Assembly: GCA_029942205.1 (NCBI GenBank)
Contig: JAOZTL010000013.1
Location: 1-16,017 of the forward strand
Reading direction: 5' to 3'
Length of the DNA stretch: 16,017 nucleotides
Origin: Bacteroidales bacterium
GTDB lineage: Bacteria > Bacteroidota > Bacteroidia > Bacteroidales > JAOZTL01
A program made the position numbers and the translations under genes. The notes beneath the pieces were generated by a model, which worked only from the letters and a program-made list of their open reading frames with translations, was not told the origin of the DNA and did no database searches. This document shows positions 7,082 through 15,130 of this stretch, in pieces (within the stretch, counting starts at the first letter, position 1; each line of letters starts with the position of its first letter).

Positions 7082-8212
7082 ATGAAAAAGATACATATTT
7101 TATCCATATTATTTCTTACTGCATTGTTTTTCACGACGGCTTGTGATACCAATGATGTAAAAAATAAAGAAGAAATAGTTAAAGCAACAGCGGAGAATGT
7201 TGATGAATCCGATTTGCTATTAACGTATATCGAAAACTCAGGCGACTTTATGAATAGTCCGAAAGTTCCTGCACTAATTCCAGCAACAGAAGTGAAGCAA
7301 AACTTAGCAAATTACTTAGTGATCGATTTGCGTCCACAATTCGCTTATCTGAATGGGCATATTGATGGTGCTGTGAATATAAAACTAGCCGATTTGTATA
7401 GCTATTTGCGCTATACTGTGCCAACAAACCATTATGAGAAAATAGTACTCGTATGCCATTCTGGACAAACGGCAAGTTATGCGACATCATTATTTCGTAT
7501 CATTGGGTTTGGCAACGTGTATGCAATGAAATGGGGAATGAGCTCATGGAACAAAAGTTTGGCGGCAGAAAAATGGTCGGCAAAAGTATCCAATAAATTT
7601 GGTAATCAGTTGGAAACAAAAGGAAATGCGAAAAATGCCAAAGGAGCGGTATACCCTATTTTGAATACAGGTGAAACGTCAGGTTATGCCATTGCCTTGC
7701 AACAAGCAGATACTTTACTTACACAAGGTTTTAACAAAGCGATGGTGAAAGCAGATGACGTGATGGCTAATCCTGAAAAATATTATATCATTAATTACTG
7801 GCCTATCGATCAGTATGTTTTGGGACATCTGCCAGGTGCGGTACAGTATCAACCAAAAAAATCGTTGAAACGTGAAGCAAGTCTTGCCAGTTTACCAACG
7901 GATAAGCCGATCGTAGTATATTGCTACACAGGGCAACATAGTGCATTTGCTACGGCTTATTTACGCATGTTGGGATACGATGCTTATTCGCTTTCGTATG
8001 GTGCTAACAGCTTTATGCATGGTGTGATGAAAAGTAAAATAGGGCATGCCTTTGACCCTGCAACAGAAGTACAAAGCTTTGAACTTACCGAAGGCGAATT
8101 GCCTAGCAAAAAGGTAGCAGTAGCTCAAGAAAGTACGGAAGAGAAAGTTCCAACAGCTGCTCCTGTGGTTAAGAAAAAAGCAAAAGTAGAAGAAGAGGAA
8201 GGTGGATGCTAA
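7082..8212 (+). CDS. Double-rhodanese lipoprotein with C-terminal EEEEGGC tail
   Basis: 376 residues. The N-terminus MKKIHILSILFLTALFFTTAC resembles a lipoprotein signal with lipidation at C21, although the lipobox is loose. It has two rhodanese domains. Domain 1 (about 62-160) has VIDLRPQFAYLNGHIDGAVNI and active-site C125 in LVCHSGQT. Domain 2 (about 222-315) has INYWPIDQYVLGHLPGAV and C281 in VYCYTGQHS. Both loops fit C-x-x-G-x-x-S/A, so this protein can probably carry persulfides, unlike its two neighbours. The tail PVVKKKAKVEEEEGGC ends in C376. As an envelope-anchored protein it would face the same compartment as the Tat-exported Mo subunit. It is probably the active sulfurtransferase of the set (inference). 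Confidence 0.92.
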   Translation: MKKIHILSILFLTALFFTTACDTNDVKNKEEIVKATAENVDESDLLLTYIENSGDFMNSPKVPALIPATEVKQNLANYLVIDLRPQFAYLNGHIDGAVNIKLADLYSYLRYTVPTNHYEKIVLVCHSGQTASYATSLFRIIGFGNVYAMKWGMSSWNKSLAAEKWSAKVSNKFGNQLETKGNAKNAKGAVYPILNTGETSGYAIALQQADTLLTQGFNKAMVKADDVMANPEKYYIINYWPIDQYVLGHLPGAVQYQPKKSLKREASLASLPTDKPIVVYCYTGQHSAFATAYLRMLGYDAYSLSYGANSFMHGVMKSKIGHAFDPATEVQSFELTEGELPSKKVAVAQESTEEKVPTAAPVVKKKAKVEEEEGGC

Positions 8213-8310
8213 GATCTTAGACCTAATTTAATATTGCTTATGCACATATGCTAAAGTATTGTAATCAATGATTTAGTATAAGTGCATAAACGATATTAAA
8301 TGGCTGAGAG
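8212..8310. repeat. Intergenic palindromic element, copy 3 (complete palindrome)
   Basis: This is the clearest copy. A left arm of 28 bases (8228-8255) and a right arm of 28 bases (8272-8299) are inverted repeats with a few mismatches, around a 16-base loop. Before the left arm lies AGATC-TTA-GACCT (8212-8224), the usual small hairpin with one mismatch, directly on the TAA stop codon. TAAGATCTTA (8210-8219) is itself a perfect palindrome. Folded as RNA or single-stranded DNA it would form a long stem. Nothing suggests a gene inside it. Confidence 0.75.
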
Positions 8311-8340
8311 TACTTGATTTCAATATAAGACTGTAAACGT

Positions 8341-9264
8341 ATGGCTCACCATCATCACCATCATCACCATGTAAATGGGCGTAAACTGGCATATTCCATC
8401 ATTTTGAATATCGCTATATCTGTTGCACAACTTATCGGCGGAATCGTGTCTGGAAGCATGGCTTTGATTACCGATTCTATACATAATTTTAGCGATGTGT
8501 TGTCGTTAATAATTAGTTATATTGCCAATAAACTTTCCCAAAGAACTCCGACCGTAGACTTTACTTTTGGCTATAAACGTTCCGAAATAATTGCAGCATT
8601 TGTTAATTCAGCCAGCTTGATTGTGATAGCCATCATTATTGTGGTGGAAGCCATCGAACGGTTTGCCGATCAACAAGTTATACAAGCGGATTTGGTAATT
8701 TGGCTTGCCATTGCTAGTATTCTAGTGAATGGACTAAGCGTGCTTTTTATTCAAAAGGATGCAAAGAAGAATATGAATATGAAATCGGCTTATTTGCATT
8801 TATTTTCGGACATGCTGACTTCTATTGCTGTTTTGATTGGAGGATTATCCATGAAATTCTTCCACTGGTATCAAATAGACACCATCTTTTCACTTGCCAT
8901 AGCTATATATTTATTGTACATGAGTTGGGATATTTTCAAAAACTCACTGAAGATATTAATGCAATTTACTCCTGAAAGGATAGACATAACCATCATATCA
9001 AAAGAGATAGAGACCATTGCAGGTATAAAAAATATTCATCATGTGCATGTTTGGCAAATCAATGAACATGATATTATCTTTGAAGCCCACATCGATATGA
9101 AAACAGATATTAAAATATCGGAATTTGAAAAAATATTAGATCAAATAGAAGAGATACTTAATAATCATCATGTTTTTCATTTTAATATACAGCCTGAGTT
9201 TACAAAAAAAGATAACAAACAGATGATTGCTCATGCTAAGAAACCTAAATTAAGCAATGTGTAA
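8341..9264 (+). CDS. Cation diffusion facilitator (Zn-type CDF efflux protein) with N-terminal octahistidine
   Basis: Proton-coupled efflux of divalent metal, most likely zinc, from the cytoplasm; 307 residues, normal for the family. Six hydrophobic segments cover about residues 17-205, followed by a cytoplasmic ferredoxin-like domain (about 210-285). The transport-site pairs H48/D52 (HNFSD) in segment 2 and H153/D157 (HLFSD) in segment 5 give the HD-HD set typical of zinc transporters such as ZnT and CzcD. FGYKRSE (77-83) is a family signature. The protein begins M-A followed by eight histidines, encoded by a 9-base repeat (CAC CAT CAT). His-rich ends are common in CDF proteins, but usually in the loop between segments 4 and 5. 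No functional link to the sulfur module is evident. Confidence 0.96.
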   Translation: MAHHHHHHHHVNGRKLAYSIILNIAISVAQLIGGIVSGSMALITDSIHNFSDVLSLIISYIANKLSQRTPTVDFTFGYKRSEIIAAFVNSASLIVIAIIIVVEAIERFADQQVIQADLVIWLAIASILVNGLSVLFIQKDAKKNMNMKSAYLHLFSDMLTSIAVLIGGLSMKFFHWYQIDTIFSLAIAIYLLYMSWDIFKNSLKILMQFTPERIDITIISKEIETIAGIKNIHHVHVWQINEHDIIFEAHIDMKTDIKISEFEKILDQIEEILNNHHVFHFNIQPEFTKKDNKQMIAHAKKPKLSNV

Positions 9265-10261
9265 TAGTTGTGCTTGATAATTTATTCATTTTTGTGAGAT
9301 AAATCGCTGATTTCTTGTGTTATTAGTCCTGTTTTTCTTGTATTTGCTCTATTGGAATATCTGCTTGTTCCATTATTTTAGCACTATTTATAAATCAATG
9401 GTTTGTTAAGTTTCTGTATATATATGATTTACAGAGAATTGAAAAGCATTATTTGTTTAAAATAAGTCGTTGAAAATCTGTGTTTTAATTTATAATTCAT
9501 ATTTCATAATTTAACGAAGTATTGTAAATACTTGCTTTATTCTAAGACTTGGTCTTTCGAGTTTAATAATTTATCATATTTTTGTTTTATTCTCTATTGT
9601 CTCCTTTTTTCATTATTCTTTTGCTTTTGGTAATAAGTAGAAGACCTTCCGAAGTAAAAAATAGTGTCTTAATTTTCAACTATACACATTCCAATGTCTA
9701 CTATTAAAAAATAATTATTGTTTTTTGTAGAAGCTTTCTTTTATTCATAAAAATGTTTTATAACACAATAAAATGTATTGCGCAAGTATTTGATGGTTAT
9801 GTTCTATGTAAAACAATTTTTTTCAATAAAAAGAGATAAATAGACAATTTAGGTGTGTTTTTTTAGATGATAAAAAGAAGAAAATTACTGTTTATGATTT
9901 TCAATTAGAATAACAAAAGCCTAAAAAAAAATAGAAATTAAAGGATGGTACATATAATAATTTTGTATCTTTGATGCATGTTATTTATTTTTGGACATTT
10001 TTTGATAAATTATCAATGTAAATCAGTAAGTTACGCCTAGATACGTACAATTACATTAAGCAGTGTAATAAATCGTTAAAACATAGCTATATAAATGAGC
10101 AAAAATAATAAAATAGACGAAGTTTGAACTTATACTGAAATGTTATCATAATTATGAATAAAAATAAACAAAAAATAATTCATTTTCTAAATAACAATTA
10201 TAACAGTAATTCAGTATACAAGATTTACACTAAATTTTAGCAACTTACTAATTATAAGCCC
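9265..10261. other. Long AT-rich gene-free intergenic region
   Basis: About 1 kb with stops in all frames and no protein-like composition. It contains hairpin AAGAC-TTG-GTCTT at 9544-9556 and the fragment GTAGAAGACCTT at 9637-9648, identical to 11838-11849, so relics of the dispersed palindromic element are present. A good promoter lies near the end (9962-9993). I see no tRNA and no obvious structured RNA. A small RNA or decayed gene cannot be excluded by reading alone. Confidence 0.6.
9962..9993 (+). promoter_or_regulatory. Bacteroidota-type promoter TTTG-N20-TATTTTTG
   Basis: TTTG at 9962-9965 and TATTTTTG at 9986-9993 are separated by 20 bases, matching the primary-sigma consensus of Bacteroidota (TTTG or TTG, 17-23 bases, TAnnTTTG). 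Transcription would start near 10000, leaving an approximately 260-base leader before the type IX substrate gene. The overlapping TATCTTTG at 9966-9973 also fits the -7 motif but lacks a -33 element. Confidence 0.55.
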
Positions 10262-11698
10262 ATGACACAAAAAATAATATCCCCACTCTTGTTTGCACTG
10301 TTATTTATTGCAAGTAATACTTTTCTTCAAGCACAAATAGTAAGCCCGCAGATAAACGATAAGCAGGAAACACAAGGAACTACTCCTAAATTAAGCATGA
10401 CAAGAACTAATGTTCCCGATCCGCCAGTATGTGCCAGCTCGCATCAAGAAACGGTTGTGTTTAAAGACGAAGGTGGCATGACAGATGCTACGGAGGTGGT
10501 ACTCAATTTTGGAGATGGATCGGCAAGTGAAACAAAAACATGGTTGGAAATCAAAAATGCAAACTACACAATAACGCATCCATACACGAAAACGAGCTGT
10601 GGCAACACCGCCACATGGAGTCCTGATCCGAATACTGAAATTGTATTATGTGAAAACTGTTTTGTGATCAGCGCAACCGTTAAAAATACCGACGGAGCAA
10701 GCATTGCATTAGCATCACCACTAGATGTACGAGTGAAAAATACAGCCGAAACGAAATTTTCTTTTCTGAACGATGATATTTTATTGGAGAATGGAATTTA
10801 TTATGCCTGCGACTCGGTTTATGACATAGCAAATGAATCACTAGCAGCAGCCAATATGGTGAAAGGAGCTATTGAATACGAATGTAATCGAGAAACTGAT
10901 GTGAGTTGGACAATTGTAAAAGTAGACGATGGCTCTACTGTTTATTCCAAAAATTACACACATTTAGATACCGATTTACCTCAAGACTCGTGTGTTGATG
11001 TACAAACGGTAGAAATATTGGATCGTGGTACTTATGAAATAACCCTAACACAAGGTAATGCCGAATGCGGAACAAATAGTATAACAAAAACCTTAGAAGT
11101 GCAATTTCCACCAGAAGTAGAATTTACGATATTGGATAGCATCACGTGCTACCCTAGCAACTTCTTTTTTATTAATGAATCGACAGCAGAAGTAGAGAAA
11201 TTTGTTTGGGATTTTGGTGATGGCAGTATTTCTGATACCATTGCAGCCAAGGAAGACAGTGAACATTACTATACCGATGGCGGCGAATACACCATCGTAC
11301 TGCATGGTAAAAATAAAGTGTGCTGGAACTCCAAAGATACCTTGATTATACTCGAAAGATTGTGTCAAGACTTGTACGTGCCAAATGCTTTTATTCCTGA
11401 AAGCGACCAAGAACTGTTTCGGTATTTTAAGCCAGTGGCGCAAAATTTAGTAGAATACCGAATGGAAATATACAACGTACAAGGGCGCAGGTTATGGGTA
11501 TCCGAAGAGGTGCGTGCAGGAATGCCCGTAGAAGGATGGGACGGAACATTTGATGGCAAACCATGCGTGCAAGGTACTTACATCTGGAAAATCTTTGCCA
11601 AAATAGACGATGGCACGCCAGGCGGCAGAGTATGGGAAGGGCAATTGGATAAAACCGACAAAAAACGACCAGTAGGTACGCTCACACTTATTCGGTAA
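10262..11698 (+). CDS. PKD-containing secreted protein with gliding-motility-type (T9SS type B) C-terminal domain
   Basis: 478 residues. A Sec signal peptide ends near residue 24-25 (FLQAQ). A first PKD-like module contains NFGDGS near residue 81. A second, clearer PKD module spans about 280-365, with VWDFGDGS and YYTDGGEYTIVLHGKN. From about 371 the gliding-motility-associated C-terminal domain begins: LYVPNAFIP, MEIYNVQGRRLW, WDGTFDGKPCVQGTYIWK, ending GTLTLIR. That domain directs export by the type IX secretion system and surface attachment, often together with a PorP/SprF protein, and one is encoded downstream at 13928. Cysteine-rich stretches suggest disulfide bonds. The protein is much shorter than giant SprB-like adhesins. 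The ligand is unknown. Confidence 0.9.
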   Translation: MTQKIISPLLFALLFIASNTFLQAQIVSPQINDKQETQGTTPKLSMTRTNVPDPPVCASSHQETVVFKDEGGMTDATEVVLNFGDGSASETKTWLEIKNANYTITHPYTKTSCGNTATWSPDPNTEIVLCENCFVISATVKNTDGASIALASPLDVRVKNTAETKFSFLNDDILLENGIYYACDSVYDIANESLAAANMVKGAIEYECNRETDVSWTIVKVDDGSTVYSKNYTHLDTDLPQDSCVDVQTVEILDRGTYEITLTQGNAECGTNSITKTLEVQFPPEVEFTILDSITCYPSNFFFINESTAEVEKFVWDFGDGSISDTIAAKEDSEHYYTDGGEYTIVLHGKNKVCWNSKDTLIILERLCQDLYVPNAFIPESDQELFRYFKPVAQNLVEYRMEIYNVQGRRLWVSEEVRAGMPVEGWDGTFDGKPCVQGTYIWKIFAKIDDGTPGGRVWEGQLDKTDKKRPVGTLTLIR

Positions 11699-11812
11699 TG
11701 TACTGATTGTGCGCTTATTATGTAATTAATAATTAGATACAAAGTAAGTGTGTAGACAAAATTAAGCTAGTATTTATTTTTCGATAAATCACTGATAATG
11801 AAAATTTTTTCA

Positions 11813-11853
11813 CAAGTGCGGAAGCTACATCAAAAAGGTAGAAGACCTTAAGA
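11813..11853 (-). repeat. Intergenic palindromic element, copy 4 (inverted arm)
   Basis: Read on the minus strand this is TAAGGTCTTCTACCT followed by TTTTGATGTAGCTTCCGCACTTGTG, an inverted match to 12774-12814 on the other side of the decayed AAA-ATPase-like gene. The hairpin AAGGT-AGAAG-ACCTT lies at 11835-11849. The preceding 11699-11812 is AT-rich and otherwise unremarkable. Confidence 0.55.
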
Positions 11854-11863
11854 GACTTGAATA

Positions 11864-12776
11864 ATGAAAAAAACAATAAAAAAGGGAAGTTCTGATTTCA
11901 AAACAATTATTGAAGACAATGGTTATTTTGTTGATAAAACCATGTTGATAAAAGATTTCATGGACAATAGCAGTTACTCACTGTTGATCCCTCGCCCAAA
12001 ACGTTTTGGAAAAACACTAAATTTGTCAATGATTGAATATTTTTTTGATATTCAAAAATCGGAAAATGCAAAACTGTTATCTGAATTTAAAATAGCAAAT
12101 GAAAAAGATTTTTGTGAAAAACATCAAAATAAATATCAGTAATAAATATTTCGTTAAAAAGTATCAAAGAAACAAATTGGGATAAATGCTTAGATAAATT
12201 TAAAAGTTTAGTTTCTAAATTATATAACGAGTACACGTATGTATTAAAGTCTGATAAATTAGAAAAATCAGAGTCATTGAAATAGGTGTGAAAAAACAAC
12301 ATCCAAGATTTAATAGAAAGGAAAAAAGATTGATAAAGAATTAAAAGAAAATTTCATTTTTCAGGATACCTTAAGTTATTTTGATACCGCAAAAAAACAA
12401 ACAAGGAAACCAATGAGACTATAATTACACACGAACAAATTTATCATGTTTATACACTTGGTTTGCTTACGATTTTGAGTGATGATTATATCATAAAATC
12501 AAATAGAGAAAGTAAATATGGAAGATACGATATTCTATTAATTCCGCATGATAAAACAAAAAATGGCGTTGTAATGGAACTAAAATAGATTGAAAAATAA
12601 ACGAACAAAAGGACAAATTTAAAGACCGTGTAAATCAAGCAATAAAAACAGCGTTGAATCAAATAGAAACTAACGAATATTATACAGAATTAATCATTAA
12701 CAAAATAAATATTGAAAATATAATTAAACTAGCAATAGTTTTTGCAGGCAAAAAGCCGTATATTAATCCCGAATAA
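11864..12776 (+). pseudogene. Decayed AAA-ATPase-like / PD-(D/E)XK nuclease-fold protein
   Basis: The first 92 codons (11864-12142) read as the start of the AAA-ATPase-like family (PF09820): YFVDKTMLIKDF and LIPRPKRFGKTLNLSM, a Walker-A-like segment. Reading continues in other frames: NISLKSIKETNWDKCLDK near 12142-12286, then 12415-12588 with HVYTLGLLTILSDDY, SNRESKYGRYDILLIP and VVMELK, the PD-(D/E)XK core of the C-terminal DUF1703 region, and finally 12600-12776 with ALNQIETNEYYTELI and FAGKKPYINPE. Several frameshifts and stops break the gene. At about 304 codons it is much shorter than the usual 500-600, so most of the ATPase core, including Walker B, is deleted. These genes are abundant, multi-copy and often decayed in Bacteroidota. 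Inverted copies of the intergenic arm flank it. Confidence 0.88.
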
Positions 12777-12814
12777 GGTCTTTACCTAATCTAATGTTGC
12801 TTATACACTTGTGT
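12776..12814 (+). repeat. Intergenic palindromic element, copy 5 (left arm)
   Basis: AGGT-CTTT-ACCT at 12776-12787 begins on the last base of the pseudogene's TAA. The arm AATCTAATGTTGCTTATACAC (12788-12808) and CTTGTG follow. A short palindrome TCATT-ATAATA-AATGA comes just after, ahead of the Kelch gene. No clear right arm is present. Confidence 0.55.
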
Positions 12815-12845
12815 AAAATCATTATAATAAATGACTTATCGATAA

Positions 12846-13847
12846 ATGAAAATGAATAAAAACCTCATAAAACAGACTAAAGTGAGAAGAACTTTTCTGT
12901 ACCTAAGTATTTTTATTTTTGCATGGAGCACACTTTTTGTGTCGTGCAAAAAAGACGAAGAACCGTTAGGCGATCATGATATTTGGTTGCCCAAAGCAGA
13001 ATTTCCTAGTATGCCTCGCACAGGAGCAGTTACATTTACAATCGGCGATAAGGCATATTTCGGATTGGGCGAAAATATTATTTACTTTTCCGACTTTTGG
13101 GAATACGATTCTACCAACGATTACTGGACTCAAGTAGAAGATTTCCCTGGAACGCAGCGCAAAAATGCTACGGGATTTTCGATAACCAGCAAGGGGTACG
13201 TGGGGCTAGGTAGCTATTTTTTGAGTAGAACAGGTAATTCTACTTACTTCAAAGATTTTTGGATTTATGATACTGCCACCAACACATGGAGCGAGTCGTT
13301 TGAATTTACAGGAGCTGCACGTGAAAACGCCATCGCTTTTGTGGTAAACGATCGAGCTTTCCTTGGAACAGGAAATGGCGAGAACGATACACTTTTTAAT
13401 GATATTTGGGAACACAACGCAACGACAAGCACATGGTTGGTACGTTCTATTCTGCCTAGCGATCGCCGCACCAAAGCCGTTGCTTTTGTGGTTAAAGAAA
13501 ATGGCTATGTCGCTACTGGTAAAGCCGAGAATTACTTAACCCTAAACGACCTATGGCAATACAACGTGGCAGAAAACTCGTGGGACAAAAAAGCAAACTT
13601 TCCTCCTGGTTCTCGTACAGGTGCTGTCGGTTTCAGTATCGACACGCTTGGCTATGTAGGCACTGGATGGGACAATGGCAATATTTATAACGATTTTTGG
13701 CAATACAATGCTGCTAGTAATTTATGGACAGAAATGCGCCCCTTCGAGGGTGGTGCAATTATGAACTCGTACAGCTTTACTATTGGCGATAGAGGATTTA
13801 TGGGAATGGGATACTCCTACTTTAATTTTTGGGAATATGTACCATAG
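12846..13847 (+). CDS. Kelch-repeat lipoprotein
   Basis: 333 residues. A basic, hydrophobic N-terminus ends in LFVSCKKDEE, a lipobox with C34 as the lipidation site. Then come about six Kelch-type repeats of roughly 50 residues, each with the pattern R-x-x-A-x-x-F-x-(8-10)-GYVGxG ... NDFWxY(D/N)xxxxxW. Examples are FSDFWEYDSTNDYW, FKDFWIYDTATNTW and YNDFWQYNAASNLW. This predicts a single beta-propeller tethered to a membrane. Such galactose-oxidase-like Kelch lipoproteins are frequent in Bacteroidota, often of unknown ligand. A second in-frame ATG at 12852 is an alternative start. It lies between a decayed gene and the PorP/SprF gene and may contribute to the cell-surface apparatus, but this is not shown. 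Confidence 0.88.
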   Translation: MKMNKNLIKQTKVRRTFLYLSIFIFAWSTLFVSCKKDEEPLGDHDIWLPKAEFPSMPRTGAVTFTIGDKAYFGLGENIIYFSDFWEYDSTNDYWTQVEDFPGTQRKNATGFSITSKGYVGLGSYFLSRTGNSTYFKDFWIYDTATNTWSESFEFTGAARENAIAFVVNDRAFLGTGNGENDTLFNDIWEHNATTSTWLVRSILPSDRRTKAVAFVVKENGYVATGKAENYLTLNDLWQYNVAENSWDKKANFPPGSRTGAVGFSIDTLGYVGTGWDNGNIYNDFWQYNAASNLWTEMRPFEGGAIMNSYSFTIGDRGFMGMGYSYFNFWEYVP

Positions 13848-13902
13848 GTCGAAGCAATTATACTTATACGTAAACAATATCAAAAAAGGTCGAAGACTTT
13901 AA
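13846..13902. repeat. Intergenic palindromic element, copy 6 (compact)
   Basis: AGGTCGAAG occurs twice, at 13846-13854 on the upstream TAG stop and at 13887-13895. The second forms AGGTC-GAA-GACTT (13887-13899), a five-pair stem with one G-U wobble. Read on the minus strand, 13862-13902 gives the usual order of hairpin then TTTTTTGATATTGTTTACG arm. The left arm is too degraded to align with certainty. Confidence 0.45.
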
Positions 13903-13927
13903 CCGAACAAAAGTAAACCAATAACCG

Positions 13928-15130
13928 ATGATAAAACGAATAAATAAGCCCCATAACAAAAGCATCCGTATCTTACTTGTGTTTTTCTTGATTGTACACA
14001 TTCAAAGTACGACTTATGCTCAAGATCCTTTTTTTACGCAAAGCTTTGCAACGCCACTGTATGCCAATCCCGCACTTACAGGTAGTAAGAATTTGTTACG
14101 AATCAGTTACGATACTCGTTACCAGTGGGTTTCGGCGATAAGCAAATTAAACACAAATAGTGTTTCTGCCGACATGTCTTTTGAGCGTTTGGGCGTAGGC
14201 TTTTCGGCAATGTACGACAAACGATCGGTCGCTTTCACTAATTCCAATGTAGGCGTATCGGCAGCCTATCAGTTTGGCGACATAAAGAAAATAATTATAC
14301 GTCCAGGAGTTAAATTTGATTTTCAGCATCGTGGAATGGATTGGGACGATTTGATTTTTATCGATCAGCTCACGCCACAGTCGGGGCTTATCGTAAACAA
14401 TTCGCAAGCATACCAAGAATCTGCAAATATCAATATTTTTGATATGAGCGCAGGTGTAGTTAGTCAAATCCCGATCAATGTACATGCTCCGCAACCAAAC
14501 TGGATCGACTTAGGAATCTCGGTGCAGCATATCAATAAAAATGATTTGTCGTACATCGGGATTACCGAAAATATTTATCCACAACGCTATACACTGCATG
14601 GGGGCTACTTGATGCACCTCAACCAAAAGGATTCGAGTAGAGTAAAACATCAAACCAAAATAAAGCTATACCCTAATTTTAAAATAGAACGCTATGCGAG
14701 CAGTGGCATATCCGAATTGCGCTTGATGGCTTCACGCACGTGGGCGGTTATCGGTGCTGGTGCTCGAATGAATAGCCTCTTTTTTATGCCTCGCAATACC
14801 ACGCAAATACTCGGTATGGTAGGCTTTGAGTTTAATTACGGGCGATACATCAGCTCGATGCTTAGTTACAGTATCGATTGGGGTGTGGGGGGATTAAGCA
14901 ATTCCATCGGTACGAAGTTTATGACACACGAAATATCGCTCAATATTCTGTTTTCGCCTAGACGCAAAAAAGACTGTCCCGAGAATTTACAAAAAAACGA
15001 ACGATGGTTTGATAAAGATAAGCTACAACGCCGTTTCGAGAATGAATGCCCACCAGGGCGTTTCCCTCGCATGCACAGTAGCACCATGTTACCGATTTAT
15101 TATCCATACAGTTTGCCTGCTTACAATTAA
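13928..15130 (+). CDS. PorP/SprF-family outer-membrane protein
   Basis: 400 residues. A long basic N-terminus and Sec signal end near STTYAQ, followed at once by the family hallmark DPFFTQSFATPLYANPALTGS. The remainder alternates beta-strand-like segments, as expected for an outer-membrane barrel (for example RLGVGFSAMYDKRS, NVGVSAAYQFGD and IDLGISVQHINKNDLSY). In Flavobacterium johnsoniae, SprF of this family is needed for the surface display of the type B substrate SprB. Here the likely client is the protein starting at 10262 or one outside the window. The C-terminal extension (about 345-400) is basic, with two cysteines and a proline/tyrosine-rich end, and is less typical. A secreted discoidin-like gene follows 105 bp downstream. 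Confidence 0.92.
   Translation: MIKRINKPHNKSIRILLVFFLIVHIQSTTYAQDPFFTQSFATPLYANPALTGSKNLLRISYDTRYQWVSAISKLNTNSVSADMSFERLGVGFSAMYDKRSVAFTNSNVGVSAAYQFGDIKKIIIRPGVKFDFQHRGMDWDDLIFIDQLTPQSGLIVNNSQAYQESANINIFDMSAGVVSQIPINVHAPQPNWIDLGISVQHINKNDLSYIGITENIYPQRYTLHGGYLMHLNQKDSSRVKHQTKIKLYPNFKIERYASSGISELRLMASRTWAVIGAGARMNSLFFMPRNTTQILGMVGFEFNYGRYISSMLSYSIDWGVGGLSNSIGTKFMTHEISLNILFSPRRKKDCPENLQKNERWFDKDKLQRRFENECPPGRFPRMHSSTMLPIYYPYSLPAYN

Noticed and set aside
5987..8212. GlyGly-CTERM type sorting signal or ubiquitin-like sulfur carrier as the explanation of the GGC tails
   Set aside because: There is no transmembrane segment or basic cluster after the Gly-Gly, and the proteins carry rhodanese rather than beta-grasp domains, with cysteine after Gly-Gly.
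8341..8370. Octahistidine suggesting an artificial tag or vector contamination
   Set aside because: The tract is in frame with a complete native CDF gene, no vector sequence flanks it, and His-rich tails are known in this family.
11864..12776. Programmed frameshifting in the AAA-ATPase-like gene
   Set aside because: There are several separate frame breaks and stops plus a large internal deletion, which is decay, not a single slippery site.
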